Part shown: positions 12,441-22,368 of the stretch, piece by piece | Position numbering within the stretch: position 1 is the stretch's first letter | Layout: every line of letters starts with the position of its first letter | DNA from: JBCCMF01 sp038747545 | GTDB lineage: Bacteria; Bacteroidota; Rhodothermia; Rhodothermales; JBCCMF01 | DNA length: 32,519 nt | Assembly (NCBI GenBank): GCA_038747545.1 | Contig: JBCDJT010000049.1 | Location: 1 to 32,519, forward strand | Reading direction: 5' to 3' | Program-made: the position numbers and the translations under genes | The notes under the pieces: model-generated | What the model saw: only the letters and a program-made list of their open reading frames with translations | Told to the model about the DNA's origin: nothing | The model's database searches: none

Positions 12441-14447
12441 TTATTTCAGCAGTGTCATCTGCCGTGTTACGGTCTGTGCGGGCGTCTCGAGCCGGTAGAG
12501 ATAGATACCACTCGCTAGGTCGCTCGCGTCGAAGGTGACGCGGTAGGACGATGCCTGCTGGACACCATCCACAAGCACCGCCACCTCGCGGCCCATCACA
12601 TCGAAGATGCGCACGCTCACGTCCATCGCACGGTCGATGGTGTATTCGAACGTGGTGACCGGGTTGAACGGGTTCGGGTAGTTCTGCGAAAGCGTGATGT
12701 TGCTCGGCAGTTCGCTGTCCACCTCTTCCACGTTAACCGTGACCGGGTTCTCTTCGAACGGCAAGAGCCCCTCAGCGATAAAGTCTTCCTGAGGGAAGGC
12801 AAACTCGGCTGGCCACGAGCCGTCAGCGTTCGCAGCTACATACCGCGTGCGGCGGCGGCCGATGTCGGAGAAGCCACCGCCCGTCTCGTCGAAGTAGCCA
12901 TCCTGCTGCGTACCGTAACCATACTTGTACTGCAGGGCGCTGTAGGTGGGCGTGGTCATGGCCAGCGTTCCGGTGTAGACCATGTCGCCGTCGTCATCCG
13001 TCAGGTAGAGCGACTGGATGGCGGTGTTGTCTACGTTATCCTGCGTAAACGCCCAGAGCGCATCGCCACGTAGGTCGACGTACACTGAGTCGGTGCCAGC
13101 GATGAACGGATCAGAAGCGTTGTCGACAGCAGAGGCCATGTTCACACTGAACGTTACAGCAATCTCTGGCGTGCCCTCAGGGATAATGTTGCCCTCCTGA
13201 ATATCGTTGAAGAACTGGATGCCCAGGTCTTGATCCGCGTTGGCATCCCCAGTGAACTCAAACCGACGGTTTGACCCTGTCGTAGAGATGGGCTCTTCCC
13301 AGCCGTTCGGCGGATCTACGCCAAACTTCTCTCTGAACCGCTCATCGTTGTATTCGATGAAGAACTTGTAGTTGAACGTGGAGCCTGAGAGCGCGGTGAG
13401 CGGAATCAGGTTTTCGTACAGGTTCTCGCCTGGCACGCGGAAGAGTTCACTATCGTCGGGGTTGTCGGCATCCCAGCCGTTAAAGTCACCGCGCACCTGC
13501 AGCGTATCACCATCGGCCACGCTGAAGAGGCCTACCTGCTCCAGCGGCGTCGTATCGACCGCGAAGATCACGTTGGCTGTGACAGGCAGTTCACCAGCAG
13601 GCGCAGAATCGGAGTAGTACGACCAGTGCAGCGTGGAATCGGAAGCTGGGACGGTGAAGCTACGGTTACCACCCTGCGGCAATTCTTCCCAGCCAGCGGG
13701 TTCTACGATGTAGAACTTGTACTCCTGGGTCATTCCCGCAAGCGACGTTGGGTAGTACGCAACGCCTGAGTACAGATCAAAGCCAGGCTTCGTGTCGTCA
13801 TCACTCTCGCGGCTGAGGATCAGGTTGTCGGCACCCCAGTCGAGTGGGCCAATGCCTTCTTCGGGACCATCATCGCCATCGGGGTCGAAGTTGCCGCCAC
13901 GGACGGCAAACGTCTGCCCCGCCGTGCGGTCGAAGCCTCTGTTGATGGCGTCTTCTGTGTTGACGAACACGCGGAACCAGACGCCGATGGAGTCTTGCTT
14001 GCTCTCAAACGGACGCCAGTCGTACGGCTGACCTTCACCCTTCACAAAGAAGTGGAGTCCGAGATCCACATCGCCCGTGCCAGCAGGGATGACGTGGTTG
14101 TCACCATCTTCCCAGCCACCGATGCCGAGATCTTCGGCCTGCTGCGAGTAGAACTTGAACTGTAGTTCAGCGTCGTCGGGAATCTGGAACGTCAGATCCC
14201 AAAAGTCGCCGCCTGCATTCGATGGCTCGAGCGTTGACGAGTCGTTCCAGTCGATGATGTTGTCATCGGGAAGAGTTGTGGCGCCATTGGGGTTGCCATC
14301 AATCGCGCCCCTGATTTCGATCAGCGACGAGATGCTGGTTGTATCCGCAAGAGTAGCCGTATTGAGCTTTGCTGTGACGGTGCGCTGGGCGAAGGCCGTC
14401 ACCGGCAGCATCGCTAGGCACAGCATCAATAGTAGAGATCGTTTCAT
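12441..14447 (-). CDS. Exported carbohydrate-binding-module-like protein with T9SS sorting domain
   Basis: This 668-residue protein has a signal peptide (SLLLMLCLAMLPVTAFA-Q). About four successive beta-sandwich units resemble CBM20/starch-binding or SusE-like modules; clear cues are LQVRGDFNGWDADNPDDS, YKFFIEYNDERF, QEYKFYIVEPAGWEE and VYVDLRGDALWAF. Each unit also carries the NRxF/YKF pattern of such folds. From about residue 590, QNYPNPFNPVTTFEYTI begins a type-A T9SS sorting domain (VRIFDVMGREVAVLVDG, LASGIYLYRLE). The protein probably sits on the cell surface and captures alpha-glucan or a similar polysaccharide for the TonB receptor encoded upstream. The substrate is inferred from module resemblance only. 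It is the last gene of the operon and is followed by a strong hairpin. Confidence 0.8.
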   Translation of the reverse strand: MKRSLLLMLCLAMLPVTAFAQRTVTAKLNTATLADTTSISSLIEIRGAIDGNPNGATTLPDDNIIDWNDSSTLEPSNAGGDFWDLTFQIPDDAELQFKFYSQQAEDLGIGGWEDGDNHVIPAGTGDVDLGLHFFVKGEGQPYDWRPFESKQDSIGVWFRVFVNTEDAINRGFDRTAGQTFAVRGGNFDPDGDDGPEEGIGPLDWGADNLILSRESDDDTKPGFDLYSGVAYYPTSLAGMTQEYKFYIVEPAGWEELPQGGNRSFTVPASDSTLHWSYYSDSAPAGELPVTANVIFAVDTTPLEQVGLFSVADGDTLQVRGDFNGWDADNPDDSELFRVPGENLYENLIPLTALSGSTFNYKFFIEYNDERFREKFGVDPPNGWEEPISTTGSNRRFEFTGDANADQDLGIQFFNDIQEGNIIPEGTPEIAVTFSVNMASAVDNASDPFIAGTDSVYVDLRGDALWAFTQDNVDNTAIQSLYLTDDDGDMVYTGTLAMTTPTYSALQYKYGYGTQQDGYFDETGGGFSDIGRRRTRYVAANADGSWPAEFAFPQEDFIAEGLLPFEENPVTVNVEEVDSELPSNITLSQNYPNPFNPVTTFEYTIDRAMDVSVRIFDVMGREVAVLVDGVQQASSYRVTFDASDLASGIYLYRLETPAQTVTRQMTLLK

Positions 14448-14529
14448 GTGTCTCTCTGTAGGTTAGTAAAAGAGGGTTGTTTTGCGAAGGGAAAAGGTGC
14501 TCCAGCTAGACTGCAGCAATGGGACAGCG

Positions 14530-15597
14530 TCAGAATTGGGCGCTGAAGGTAAAGCGGTTCACGTTGTCGAAAAACTCTTGTGCTTCGAACGCATAGTCGA
14601 TGGTGAGGTCGAGCGGGCCAAAGGCGTAGTTCAAGCCACCGCCGAGCGCGAGCGAGCGCACGCTGTTGTCGAGCAGTATTTCGCTGTAGCCTGCTCGGAA
14701 CATGATGAGGTCGCCCAGCAAGCCTAGTTCAGCGCCGAAGTTCAGGTACTGCTCGCTGTTGTTCGGGTTAAGCGCCTCTACGGCCAACGTGAGACGGCTA
14801 CTGGCCGTCTGGAATGCCTCGCCAGCTACCCCAATGCGCATCACGAGCGGCATGTCAAAGGCATCGGTGCGTAGGAAGGCGCGGTTGCTCTCGTTGTTGC
14901 CTTGGTTGTTGGGATCGATATCGACCACGGCCAGCAGGTCGTCGCCGGCTATCTGTAGCTTCGTGCCGAAGTTGGAGATTGCGGCGCCCAGCCGGATGTC
15001 GCGGAACGGGGTGACGAACATGGTACCCACGTCAACCGCAAAGCCATTCGCCGAGGAGTTCCAGATGCGCTCGTTCACGTACTTCCCCGTCAAGCCCAGC
15101 GAGAAGCGGTCGGTGAGGGCGCGGCCGTAGGATGCCGAGACTGCAAATGAGCCCGCACTGAACGTCTCGCCCGTCCCGTTCTGTTGGGCCACCGTCGTCA
15201 CGTCCATCTCTGCGGTGCGCATGGAGGTGACGCCGATCCCCACCGTGCCGCCAACCGCAGGCAGCACGACCGATGCGAAGTTGAAGTCGATGCCGGCCAG
15301 CCACTGCGCATACTCCGCCATGAAGCCTGCCCCCGCGCGCATCTCAGCCAGCCCCGCGGGGTTCCAGTAGATGGCCGAGGCGTCGTTTACAGTAGCGGTG
15401 ACGGCGCCGCCCATCGCCGCGCCTCGGGCACCCACGGGGATGCTGAGGAAGTCGGCGGCGGTAGTACCGCGCTTGGTGACGTTGCGCGTCACGCTACCGA
15501 ACTGGGCGTAGGCTACGTCGAGGCCGAAGAGGGCCAGAATCAAGATTACGCCGAGGCTTCGAGCCATCATGTGCGTCGTTGTTTTGGTCGTCGTCAT
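14530..15597 (-). CDS. PorV/PorQ-family outer-membrane beta-barrel protein
   Basis: This 355-residue protein has a signal peptide ending DVAYA-Q. Features typical of the PorV/PorQ family follow: FLSIPVGARGAAMGGAVTA, then NDASAIYWNPAGLAEM, a FadL-like barrel with alternating strands, and a C-terminal aromatic residue (FTFSAQF). PorV is the T9SS shuttle that hands cargo to the surface attachment machinery. A family member beside two T9SS-tagged proteins suggests a dedicated or locus-specific partner, though a general porin role is possible. GAGGGA before the ATG at 15597 supports this start over an in-frame ATG ten codons later. It starts 11 bp after the preceding gene. Confidence 0.85.
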   Translation of the reverse strand: MTTTKTTTHMMARSLGVILILALFGLDVAYAQFGSVTRNVTKRGTTAADFLSIPVGARGAAMGGAVTATVNDASAIYWNPAGLAEMRAGAGFMAEYAQWLAGIDFNFASVVLPAVGGTVGIGVTSMRTAEMDVTTVAQQNGTGETFSAGSFAVSASYGRALTDRFSLGLTGKYVNERIWNSSANGFAVDVGTMFVTPFRDIRLGAAISNFGTKLQIAGDDLLAVVDIDPNNQGNNESNRAFLRTDAFDMPLVMRIGVAGEAFQTASSRLTLAVEALNPNNSEQYLNFGAELGLLGDLIMFRAGYSEILLDNSVRSLALGGGLNYAFGPLDLTIDYAFEAQEFFDNVNRFTFSAQF

Positions 15598-15608
15598 GGG
15601 TCCCTCGC

Positions 15609-18600
15609 TTATTTGATGATGGCGAAGGTGCCCGTGTGCTCGCCGATGCCAGGCGCATCCACGTGATACAGGTAGACTCCGTACGATACGCCGAGCCCGT
15701 CCTCACTCTCCAGGTTCCACTCCAGCGTCCCGTCGAGCAGGCTCGTGGCATCGTTGCTGCCCATGTCGCGCTGCAGCGTACGCACGAGCTTCCCACTCAC
15801 GGTGAAGATGCGGAGGGTACACTGCGCGGGCAGGTTGATGAACTTAATCACGCGTGGGCCGCGGCCTGTGCTGAACGGGTTCAGCCCCTCGAACTGGTTG
15901 GTGGCCACGTAGGGGTTGGGCACCACGTTGATGTTCTCCAACTCGTTCGCCGCGCGCTCGGCGTCTACCGCGGAGGCACGCGTCGTGAACTCAAACACGT
16001 CAGTAGAGAGAAACGGCTTGCGGGTGATAACATCGATCGCATCGCCCTGGGTGGGGCTGGCGCGGTCGGAGAACACGAAGTTCAACCCAATGCGCCACGT
16101 GATGACCGGGTCGCTGTCAGGCTGGCCCACCTGCCGCTCTCGGATGATGATCAGATCGCTCTCGCCGATGCTAGGGTCGGCACTCAGCGAAGCCGGTGTG
16201 GTCGCCGTGGGCGAGACGAAGTCGGGGCCGGTCAGGTCCCAGAAGCCGTACTCCACGGGCGTCTCGGTGCCGTCGGGCGCGACCTGGAAGACCTCAACGT
16301 TCGTTGGCCGCGCGGGGAGCGTCGTCCGCCGCGTCACCTGCATCTCGCTTGACATGCCTTGGCCATCGCCCACCACACGAATGCGGTAGTCGTTCGGGTT
16401 ACGCAGTCCTTTGACAAAGCCCGCCGACAGGTACGGGTCGAGGGTGATCGGGTAGATGCCTGCGTCGCCCGGGTCGTCGTTCCACAAGGATGCGGGCTTA
16501 TTGAGCACCACAAACGGCTCCAGCATGAAGAACAGCTGGAAGCCCAGCGGGTCGTCGTCGTCGGAGAGCACGGGCGACTCGCTGTCTTCGCCGAACGTGG
16601 TCGAGCGGTCGATCAGCGTGCGGTTATTCGTCACGTCGATGAGCGAGAAGTTCTTCGTCGTGAGCGTGTCGGGCGTGTTGCGATCGCCAAGCAGCAACGT
16701 GTCTTCGAAGACGATGCGGTAGCGTGTGCCCTCTTCCAACACCGTTGGGTCGATGATCTCGTAGCCGATACGGCTGCTGGTGGAGCCTGCTACACGTGCC
16801 AGGTCCACAAGGTCGGCGCCTTCGTAGCCCGCGACAGCCTGAGTAGGCGTGATCTCAACTACGTTTGGCCCTGTGGTGATGGTACCGTCGGGGGCGCGCT
16901 GGATGCGGATGGGGGTCTCGGTAGGCGGGATGTTGCCCGTAGGCGCGCCAAAATCGAAGGCCGTCAGCGCGTAGTAGTACGTCAGGCCGTTCGTCACCGT
17001 AGAATCAATGAAGGTGTGAGTCAGCCCCGTTTCGTCCTCGCCCAGGTCGGCATCGCGGACGTTGTTGCCCATGAAGTACTTGATGCCGTTGACGTCGACC
17101 GGGTGGAAGCCTTCGTTCTCGTTGATGAGGTCGAAGATGGCGCTTTTGCCTTCAGCCGAGCGGAGCGGCGTGCGGAACGTCAGGTTGCCACGCCCGTCGG
17201 TGATCTCCAGCGGGTCAAGGAAGGCGGGGTCCGTGGAACGGTAGATCCGATAGCCCTCAAAGTCGCGGAATGGCAGGCCCAGCCCCTGCAGGAAGGCGTC
17301 TTCCGACTCTTCCGAATCAGAGTCCCAATACAGCGTCACGCGCCCATCGCCCGCTACGGCGCGCAGCGTAGGCGTCACCGGGGCCTGCGCGAACTGGTAG
17401 TCCTCCTGGTAGGCCTGCAGCGCAAAGTCGCGGCCCTGCAGTGCTTCCTCTTGCGTCAAGCCCAACTGTACCGACAGCGAGATGCGCTCGGTCTGCCCCG
17501 CCGCCAGCGGGAAGAGCCCACTCGACACCGTCAGGTCGTTGTCGCCCGGCTCAGGCTGCTCGGTGTCGAACTCGCCCGGCAGCAGGAAGTCGAAGAAGAG
17601 GCGGCGGTCCGACACGTTGCTGATATTGAGGGCGCCTGATCCAAAGTTCTGGACGTTCGTGATCCCGATCTGGTCCGACTCCGAGACGTCGGTCTTGTCG
17701 ATGTTGCGCTCACCGGGCAGATCGGTGCCCGCACCCGTCGTGGGCGACATGTCGCCGTCGCCCGGGTCGCCGTTGAACGCGACGCCGTCGAGGCCCACGT
17801 CGTCGCGGAGCGGGTTCCAGTCGCCGTCGTTGTCGATGCCGTCGGAGCGGCTCTCGTCGATCATCTCATCGATGCCCTCGTCGATGCCCTCATCCACGGC
17901 GCCGTCTTCATCGTTATCGATACCATCGGCGTAGGCTTTGCCCAGGTCTTCAGGGCCGACGGCGTACAAGATGATGTCAGTGCCCGGCACACGGAAGCGA
18001 CCATATGGATCGGTAGCAGCGGCATCCACCATCTCTTGGGTAACCGTGGGCGAACCGGGCTCGGTCAGGTACTGGTACGGCGGCTGCGGACTGACGTAGG
18101 AGTCGTCGTTGTCGATGTTGTCCTTGAAGCCGAGGCCTTGGTCGTCTTCACCTACGCCCACGAGGTGGATGATCGGCGAGCCATCCAGCGCGGTCTGCAC
18201 GGGGTCGCTCTCGGGGTTGGGCGGCCAGCGGTTCCAACGGTCGCTCGCCGAGGCGCCCACCATCTCCAACGTAACGGCCGGACTCATCGGCTCGCCGTCG
18301 GCGTCGTTGTCGATGAAGTCGGCGTACCCGACACCCACTTGCTGGACGTCCTGGCTGCTGAACGGGATGTGCGTCTGGTTTTCATCGACCAAGCCGTTGC
18401 CGTTGTCGTCGATGGCGTTGAGCGGGTCTTCGCCCACGAGGAAGCTTTCTGGCACGACCGGGCTGCTGCACTCGCCAACCATCGGATCGCAGTTGATGTC
18501 GGTGGAGCCGTCGGCGTCGTTGTCGATGCGGTCGGTGGCGTTGCCCGGCGTTTCAAGGAACGCAATGGCGGCCACACCCACCGGGTTGCTGCCAAAGTTC

Positions 18601-19490
18601 TGGTCGCCGATGCCGTCTTGGTCGGTCATCCACGCTACGTCTTCGAGGAGGTCGAAGAACGGTACGTCGTCGCTACAGTCCCCGCCCACACAATCGGCCA
18701 GCCACACGGCAATGCCCACGCGGTCGAGGTCTTTTGTGCCGTCGTTGGTGATGCCGTGCAGGGCGAAGATCACGTCGTCAATCAGGATCTGGCTCCACGC
18801 CATCACACGCGTATCGGCGATGATGCCAAGGCCCTTGCGCGTCAGGTCGGTCTCATCGGGGAAGTAGTTGGGGTAGCGGTTGTACTGGTCGTCGCCCGCC
18901 TTGTAGAAGAACTCCTGGTCAGCGTTAAACACGTCGCGGCCGAAGAAGCCGTTCCACGACCCTGACCAGCCCGGATCGTTCACATCGCCCTGCTTGTCGG
19001 GCCAGAACGACGGCCACGAGGTGGGGTCATCGGACTGTGCGATGCCGGACTCCGCACCAGCTGGATTGACGTAGCCCTTGATGGGCTCAAACGTCCACGA
19101 GATGTTTTCGTCGTTGGGATTGGTGCGGAAGTCGGAGACGTTGACGATCCAGATGTCCTCGCCGTTGTCATCTTGCACCTGCGAGCCCACCCACAGCTGG
19201 GTAAGGGCCACGTAGCGGCGGTTGGTATTCTTGGGCCACTCGTACCAGAAGTCGCCGGGGTCGCCGGACTGCGCCGTCTGCGTCCAGTTGGTGATGGTAG
19301 CACGGATGTTGTTCGCGTCGATGTTGTCGCGGCGACGCTCAAACGGGTCCACACGCTCCTGGCTCGGTACATACGTGCGGTCCACGCCCGTGTCTTGCGC
19401 CTGTACGCTCACAGGGACAGCCACGGCGAGCATGACTAGCGCCGCGGCCCATCGGATGGATGTCGTCATATATCGGGTCATAATGGTCAT
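15609..19490 (-). CDS. Very large exported T9SS protein with DNDxDG calcium-binding-like repeats
   Basis: This 1293-residue protein has a signal peptide (hydrophobic core AAALVMLAVAVPVSV). Acidic repeats of the type DNIDNDADG occur near residues 320, 360, 391, 456, 521 and 549, including DEGIDEGIDEMIDES. These resemble thrombospondin type-3 calcium repeats. Fibronectin-III-like modules follow, with YRIYRSTDP near residue 750. The C-terminus (VVPNPYVATNQF, then TLRIFTVSGKLVRTLQ) is a variant sorting domain. ATG codons 4 and 8 are alternative starts; the first lies two bases after the TonB-receptor stop, so the genes are coupled. Function is unknown; the operon suggests a partner lid or surface scaffold for the receptor, in the place where SusD would stand in a classical Sus locus. 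Confidence 0.75.
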   Translation of the reverse strand: MTIMTRYMTTSIRWAAALVMLAVAVPVSVQAQDTGVDRTYVPSQERVDPFERRRDNIDANNIRATITNWTQTAQSGDPGDFWYEWPKNTNRRYVALTQLWVGSQVQDDNGEDIWIVNVSDFRTNPNDENISWTFEPIKGYVNPAGAESGIAQSDDPTSWPSFWPDKQGDVNDPGWSGSWNGFFGRDVFNADQEFFYKAGDDQYNRYPNYFPDETDLTRKGLGIIADTRVMAWSQILIDDVIFALHGITNDGTKDLDRVGIAVWLADCVGGDCSDDVPFFDLLEDVAWMTDQDGIGDQNFGSNPVGVAAIAFLETPGNATDRIDNDADGSTDINCDPMVGECSSPVVPESFLVGEDPLNAIDDNGNGLVDENQTHIPFSSQDVQQVGVGYADFIDNDADGEPMSPAVTLEMVGASASDRWNRWPPNPESDPVQTALDGSPIIHLVGVGEDDQGLGFKDNIDNDDSYVSPQPPYQYLTEPGSPTVTQEMVDAAATDPYGRFRVPGTDIILYAVGPEDLGKAYADGIDNDEDGAVDEGIDEGIDEMIDESRSDGIDNDGDWNPLRDDVGLDGVAFNGDPGDGDMSPTTGAGTDLPGERNIDKTDVSESDQIGITNVQNFGSGALNISNVSDRRLFFDFLLPGEFDTEQPEPGDNDLTVSSGLFPLAAGQTERISLSVQLGLTQEEALQGRDFALQAYQEDYQFAQAPVTPTLRAVAGDGRVTLYWDSDSEESEDAFLQGLGLPFRDFEGYRIYRSTDPAFLDPLEITDGRGNLTFRTPLRSAEGKSAIFDLINENEGFHPVDVNGIKYFMGNNVRDADLGEDETGLTHTFIDSTVTNGLTYYYALTAFDFGAPTGNIPPTETPIRIQRAPDGTITTGPNVVEITPTQAVAGYEGADLVDLARVAGSTSSRIGYEIIDPTVLEEGTRYRIVFEDTLLLGDRNTPDTLTTKNFSLIDVTNNRTLIDRSTTFGEDSESPVLSDDDDPLGFQLFFMLEPFVVLNKPASLWNDDPGDAGIYPITLDPYLSAGFVKGLRNPNDYRIRVVGDGQGMSSEMQVTRRTTLPARPTNVEVFQVAPDGTETPVEYGFWDLTGPDFVSPTATTPASLSADPSIGESDLIIIRERQVGQPDSDPVITWRIGLNFVFSDRASPTQGDAIDVITRKPFLSTDVFEFTTRASAVDAERAANELENINVVPNPYVATNQFEGLNPFSTGRGPRVIKFINLPAQCTLRIFTVSGKLVRTLQRDMGSNDATSLLDGTLEWNLESEDGLGVSYGVYLYHVDAPGIGEHTGTFAIIK

Positions 19491-19492
19491 CG

Positions 19493-22345
19493 TTAGAACC
19501 GCACCTGCACGCCTAGTTGGATGCGTCGCGGCTCAGAGTAGAACTCGGGTCGCACAAAGAAGCCGGGGTCCGCAGCCGACTGCCGTTGGTTGATGGTCAC
19601 GTCGGGCCGGCCCGAGTCGCCGTAGACGCCTTGCACGTTGCGGGTGTCGAGCAGGTTGAGGATGTCGACGAACACGCGGGGGCGGACGGCGCCCAGGTCA
19701 AACTCTTTGTAGACGTTGATGTCGAACTCGGCGGTCTGCGGCAAGCGGCGCGAGTTGGAGGGAAACTCCGGCACGACATCCGAGCCCACGAGCGCAGCCT
19801 GTGGGAAGGAAGGTGTGTACGGGAAGCCTGTGCCCGCGCGGAAGCGCAGCGAGCCGCCCCAGTCGCTCCCGCCCGTGTACACCGCGCCCGCGATGCGGTG
19901 GCGCTGGTCCCAGTTGAGGGGCAGCAGCGCTAGCGTAGGCTGGCCGTTGCCCAAGAGCGAGAAGAATTCGTCTGCCGGGTTCGAGTTCGAGCCCTCTACC
20001 ACCTGGAACGTGTAGTTGAAGTCGAAGCCGAAGTTACCCGTGTACTTCTTCGAGAAGGTCAGCGTGACGCCGCGCGTGTTGGCGTAGTCGCGATTGGTAA
20101 ACACGACGTAGTTGATGCCCGGCAGCGCCGTACGGATGGGCACCGAGGTCGACACCCAGTCGCGCACATCGCGGTAATACGCGGTCAGGTCGAGCAGGTA
20201 GTCGCCAAAGCCCTGCTTGAAGCCGATCTCGTACATCGTCGTCTTCTGCGCGTCTAGGTCGGGGTTGCCGAACGGGCCGTAGTTTCCGGAGAGCGCTGGC
20301 ACCTTGTAGCCGAAGTTGTCGAACAGGTTGTTGAGCGTGGGGATCTGGAAGAAGAGCCCGTACGAGAAGTGGATCACGCCCTGCTCGGTGATCGGGTAGG
20401 CCACGCCCAGGCGCGGCGAGAGCTGGATCTTGGGATCGACCTCGCGCCACCAGTACGCCTCGCGGTCTTCGATGCTGAGTCGGTTGTCGTCCCGCTCCTC
20501 GTCGTCGGTGATGATGCCATCGCCGTTGGTGTCAAAGAAGCGGTTGGTCAGCTTGAGCGGGTTGAAGATGTTGGGATCCGACGAATCGGCGGGCACCTCG
20601 GCGCGCGCGTCGAAGTAGTCGAGGCGCAGTCCAGCGTTCACGATGAAGTTCTCGAACTCCATCTTGTCCTGGATGTACGCGTTGATCGTGATGGGGCTCA
20701 CATCTTCGAAGCTGTTGAAACGCGACGAGTTGCGGTCGGGGATGGCGGTTTGGAACGGCGTCACGGGGTTTCCTGACACCGGGTCTATCTCGGCCTGGAG
20801 CTGGTAGGCCTCGAAAAACAGGTTGTCTACCTTGGCCTGGAAGCCCGTCTTGATGAGGTGGTTGCGGCCCAGCTGTGTGGAGAGATCGCCCTTGATCAGG
20901 TACGAGCGAGTGGTGCGTTCAAACTGCCCGAGCGACGTCCCGCCGCGGGCGTAGAAGAAGCCGCCTGCAGGCACCTCCTGAAACACGCCCGGCTGTACCT
21001 CAACCGAGTCGGGCTGGTTGAGGAAGAAGTCGTTGTAGCGGTCGTCGAACGGGTCCTCGAAGACGTAGCTCTCGGCGCGGCGGAAGAAGGTCCCCACGTT
21101 GAGCGTGTAGAACGTTTTAGCGCTGAGCAGGTGCGTCATCTTGAGGCGCACATCAAAGCCACCATCGTAGTTGGTAGGCTGTGACGACGGCACCCAGCGG
21201 ACGCCCCCGCCATAGCTATCGCCCACCGACTGTGAGCCCAAGGTGCTGAGGTTCAGGATAATGTTGTTGTTGAGCTGGTAGCGCAGATTAGCTTGCCAGC
21301 TGCCCTTCTCGAAGCTGTTCATGGGCACCAGCGTGGAGTCGCCAAACGTGCCATCCTGGTTGTAGATGTTCGCGCCGTAGAGCCAGCCCTCGTTGCGGAA
21401 GTAGCGCCCTAGCGCAAAGATCGTCAGCTTGTTGCCAATAATCGGCCCTTCGATGGAAACGGAGCCGTTGGTGAAGTGCGTCGCGTTGACGGGCAAATAT
21501 GAGTAGGGGTCGATGTCGCGGTACGGCACGCCCGCGCTGGTGAACTCGTCCGCATCGATGCCGAGCAAGGCCTCTTCCCCGCCGCTGCCGCTCACCGCGT
21601 AGCTCCCGGCGAAGAACTCGGCCGAGCCGCCAAAGCGATCCGAGCGGCCCTCTTTCGAGACGATGTTGATCACGCCCGACATGGCGTTGCCGTACTCGGC
21701 GTTGAACGTCCCCGAGATAACCTGCAGCTCTTGGATGCCGTCGTTCTCTAGCTGGACTGCCGCCGAGCCGTCGTAGCTGTCGCTGACGGGCACACCGTCC
21801 ACCATGTAGACCACCTCGCTACTGCGGCCGCCACGCACGTGGATGGCGCCGCCGCGGGTCGTGATACCTGCCTGGACCTCTAGCAGCTGCCCCAGTTCGG
21901 TCACAGGCAGCTTCTCGATCGTCTCGGCCGTCACGCGCGCCTCGCTACTCGTGAGGTCTTTGCGCACCACGGGCACCTCGGCCGTCACCACAATCTCTTC
22001 GCCTTCAAACACCTCTTCGCGCAGCTCAAAGTCGACGGTAGCCGTCAGGTCCACGCTAACGAGCACATCGGGCTTACGCGCATTGGCGAAACCGATGTAC
22101 GACGCCACGATGGTGTACGTCCCAGGGCGCACACCGATGATGACGTACTCCCCGTCAATGTTGGTGGCCGTACCCTGTGTCGTGCCTTCGATGAGCACGT
22201 TCACGCCCGGCAGCCGCTCACCTGTGAGGGCGTCCGTCACGGTACCAGCAATCTTGCCGCTTTGCGCCCAAGCCGGGCCTGCCGCGAGCAGCATGAGTAG
22301 CGCCAAGCTCCAGGCGATGCGCATTCGTGGTGTCTGTGTAGTCAT
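19493..22345 (-). CDS. TonB-dependent outer-membrane receptor (SusC/CarboxypepD-reg type)
   Basis: This 950-residue protein has a signal peptide ending AGPAWA-Q. A carboxypeptidase-regulatory-like domain spans about residues 31-113 (GKIAGTVTDALTGERLPGVN). A plug domain spans about 125-240, with VHVRGGRSSEVVYMVDGVPV-like sequence and YGNAMSGVINIVSKEG. A 22-strand-type barrel ends in a terminal phenylalanine (LGVQVRF), the usual BAM recognition end. Energy from TonB would drive uptake of a large substrate, probably an oligosaccharide given the downstream CBM-like protein and the LacI regulator. No SusD homologue adjoins it. It begins 23 bp after the PPIase stop. Confidence 0.9.
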   Translation of the reverse strand: MTTQTPRMRIAWSLALLMLLAAGPAWAQSGKIAGTVTDALTGERLPGVNVLIEGTTQGTATNIDGEYVIIGVRPGTYTIVASYIGFANARKPDVLVSVDLTATVDFELREEVFEGEEIVVTAEVPVVRKDLTSSEARVTAETIEKLPVTELGQLLEVQAGITTRGGAIHVRGGRSSEVVYMVDGVPVSDSYDGSAAVQLENDGIQELQVISGTFNAEYGNAMSGVINIVSKEGRSDRFGGSAEFFAGSYAVSGSGGEEALLGIDADEFTSAGVPYRDIDPYSYLPVNATHFTNGSVSIEGPIIGNKLTIFALGRYFRNEGWLYGANIYNQDGTFGDSTLVPMNSFEKGSWQANLRYQLNNNIILNLSTLGSQSVGDSYGGGVRWVPSSQPTNYDGGFDVRLKMTHLLSAKTFYTLNVGTFFRRAESYVFEDPFDDRYNDFFLNQPDSVEVQPGVFQEVPAGGFFYARGGTSLGQFERTTRSYLIKGDLSTQLGRNHLIKTGFQAKVDNLFFEAYQLQAEIDPVSGNPVTPFQTAIPDRNSSRFNSFEDVSPITINAYIQDKMEFENFIVNAGLRLDYFDARAEVPADSSDPNIFNPLKLTNRFFDTNGDGIITDDEERDDNRLSIEDREAYWWREVDPKIQLSPRLGVAYPITEQGVIHFSYGLFFQIPTLNNLFDNFGYKVPALSGNYGPFGNPDLDAQKTTMYEIGFKQGFGDYLLDLTAYYRDVRDWVSTSVPIRTALPGINYVVFTNRDYANTRGVTLTFSKKYTGNFGFDFNYTFQVVEGSNSNPADEFFSLLGNGQPTLALLPLNWDQRHRIAGAVYTGGSDWGGSLRFRAGTGFPYTPSFPQAALVGSDVVPEFPSNSRRLPQTAEFDINVYKEFDLGAVRPRVFVDILNLLDTRNVQGVYGDSGRPDVTINQRQSAADPGFFVRPEFYSEPRRIQLGVQVRF

Positions 22346-22368
22346 GCAGGTTAAAAACGAGTGTAGGG

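Noticed and set aside
16359..18965. Long plus-strand open frames (426 and 309 codons) inside the giant exported protein gene
   Set aside because: They are antisense to a gene with a signal peptide, repeats and a sorting domain. Their translations are low in recognisable motifs and rich in Val/Arg/Gly, as expected for GC-rich shadow frames.
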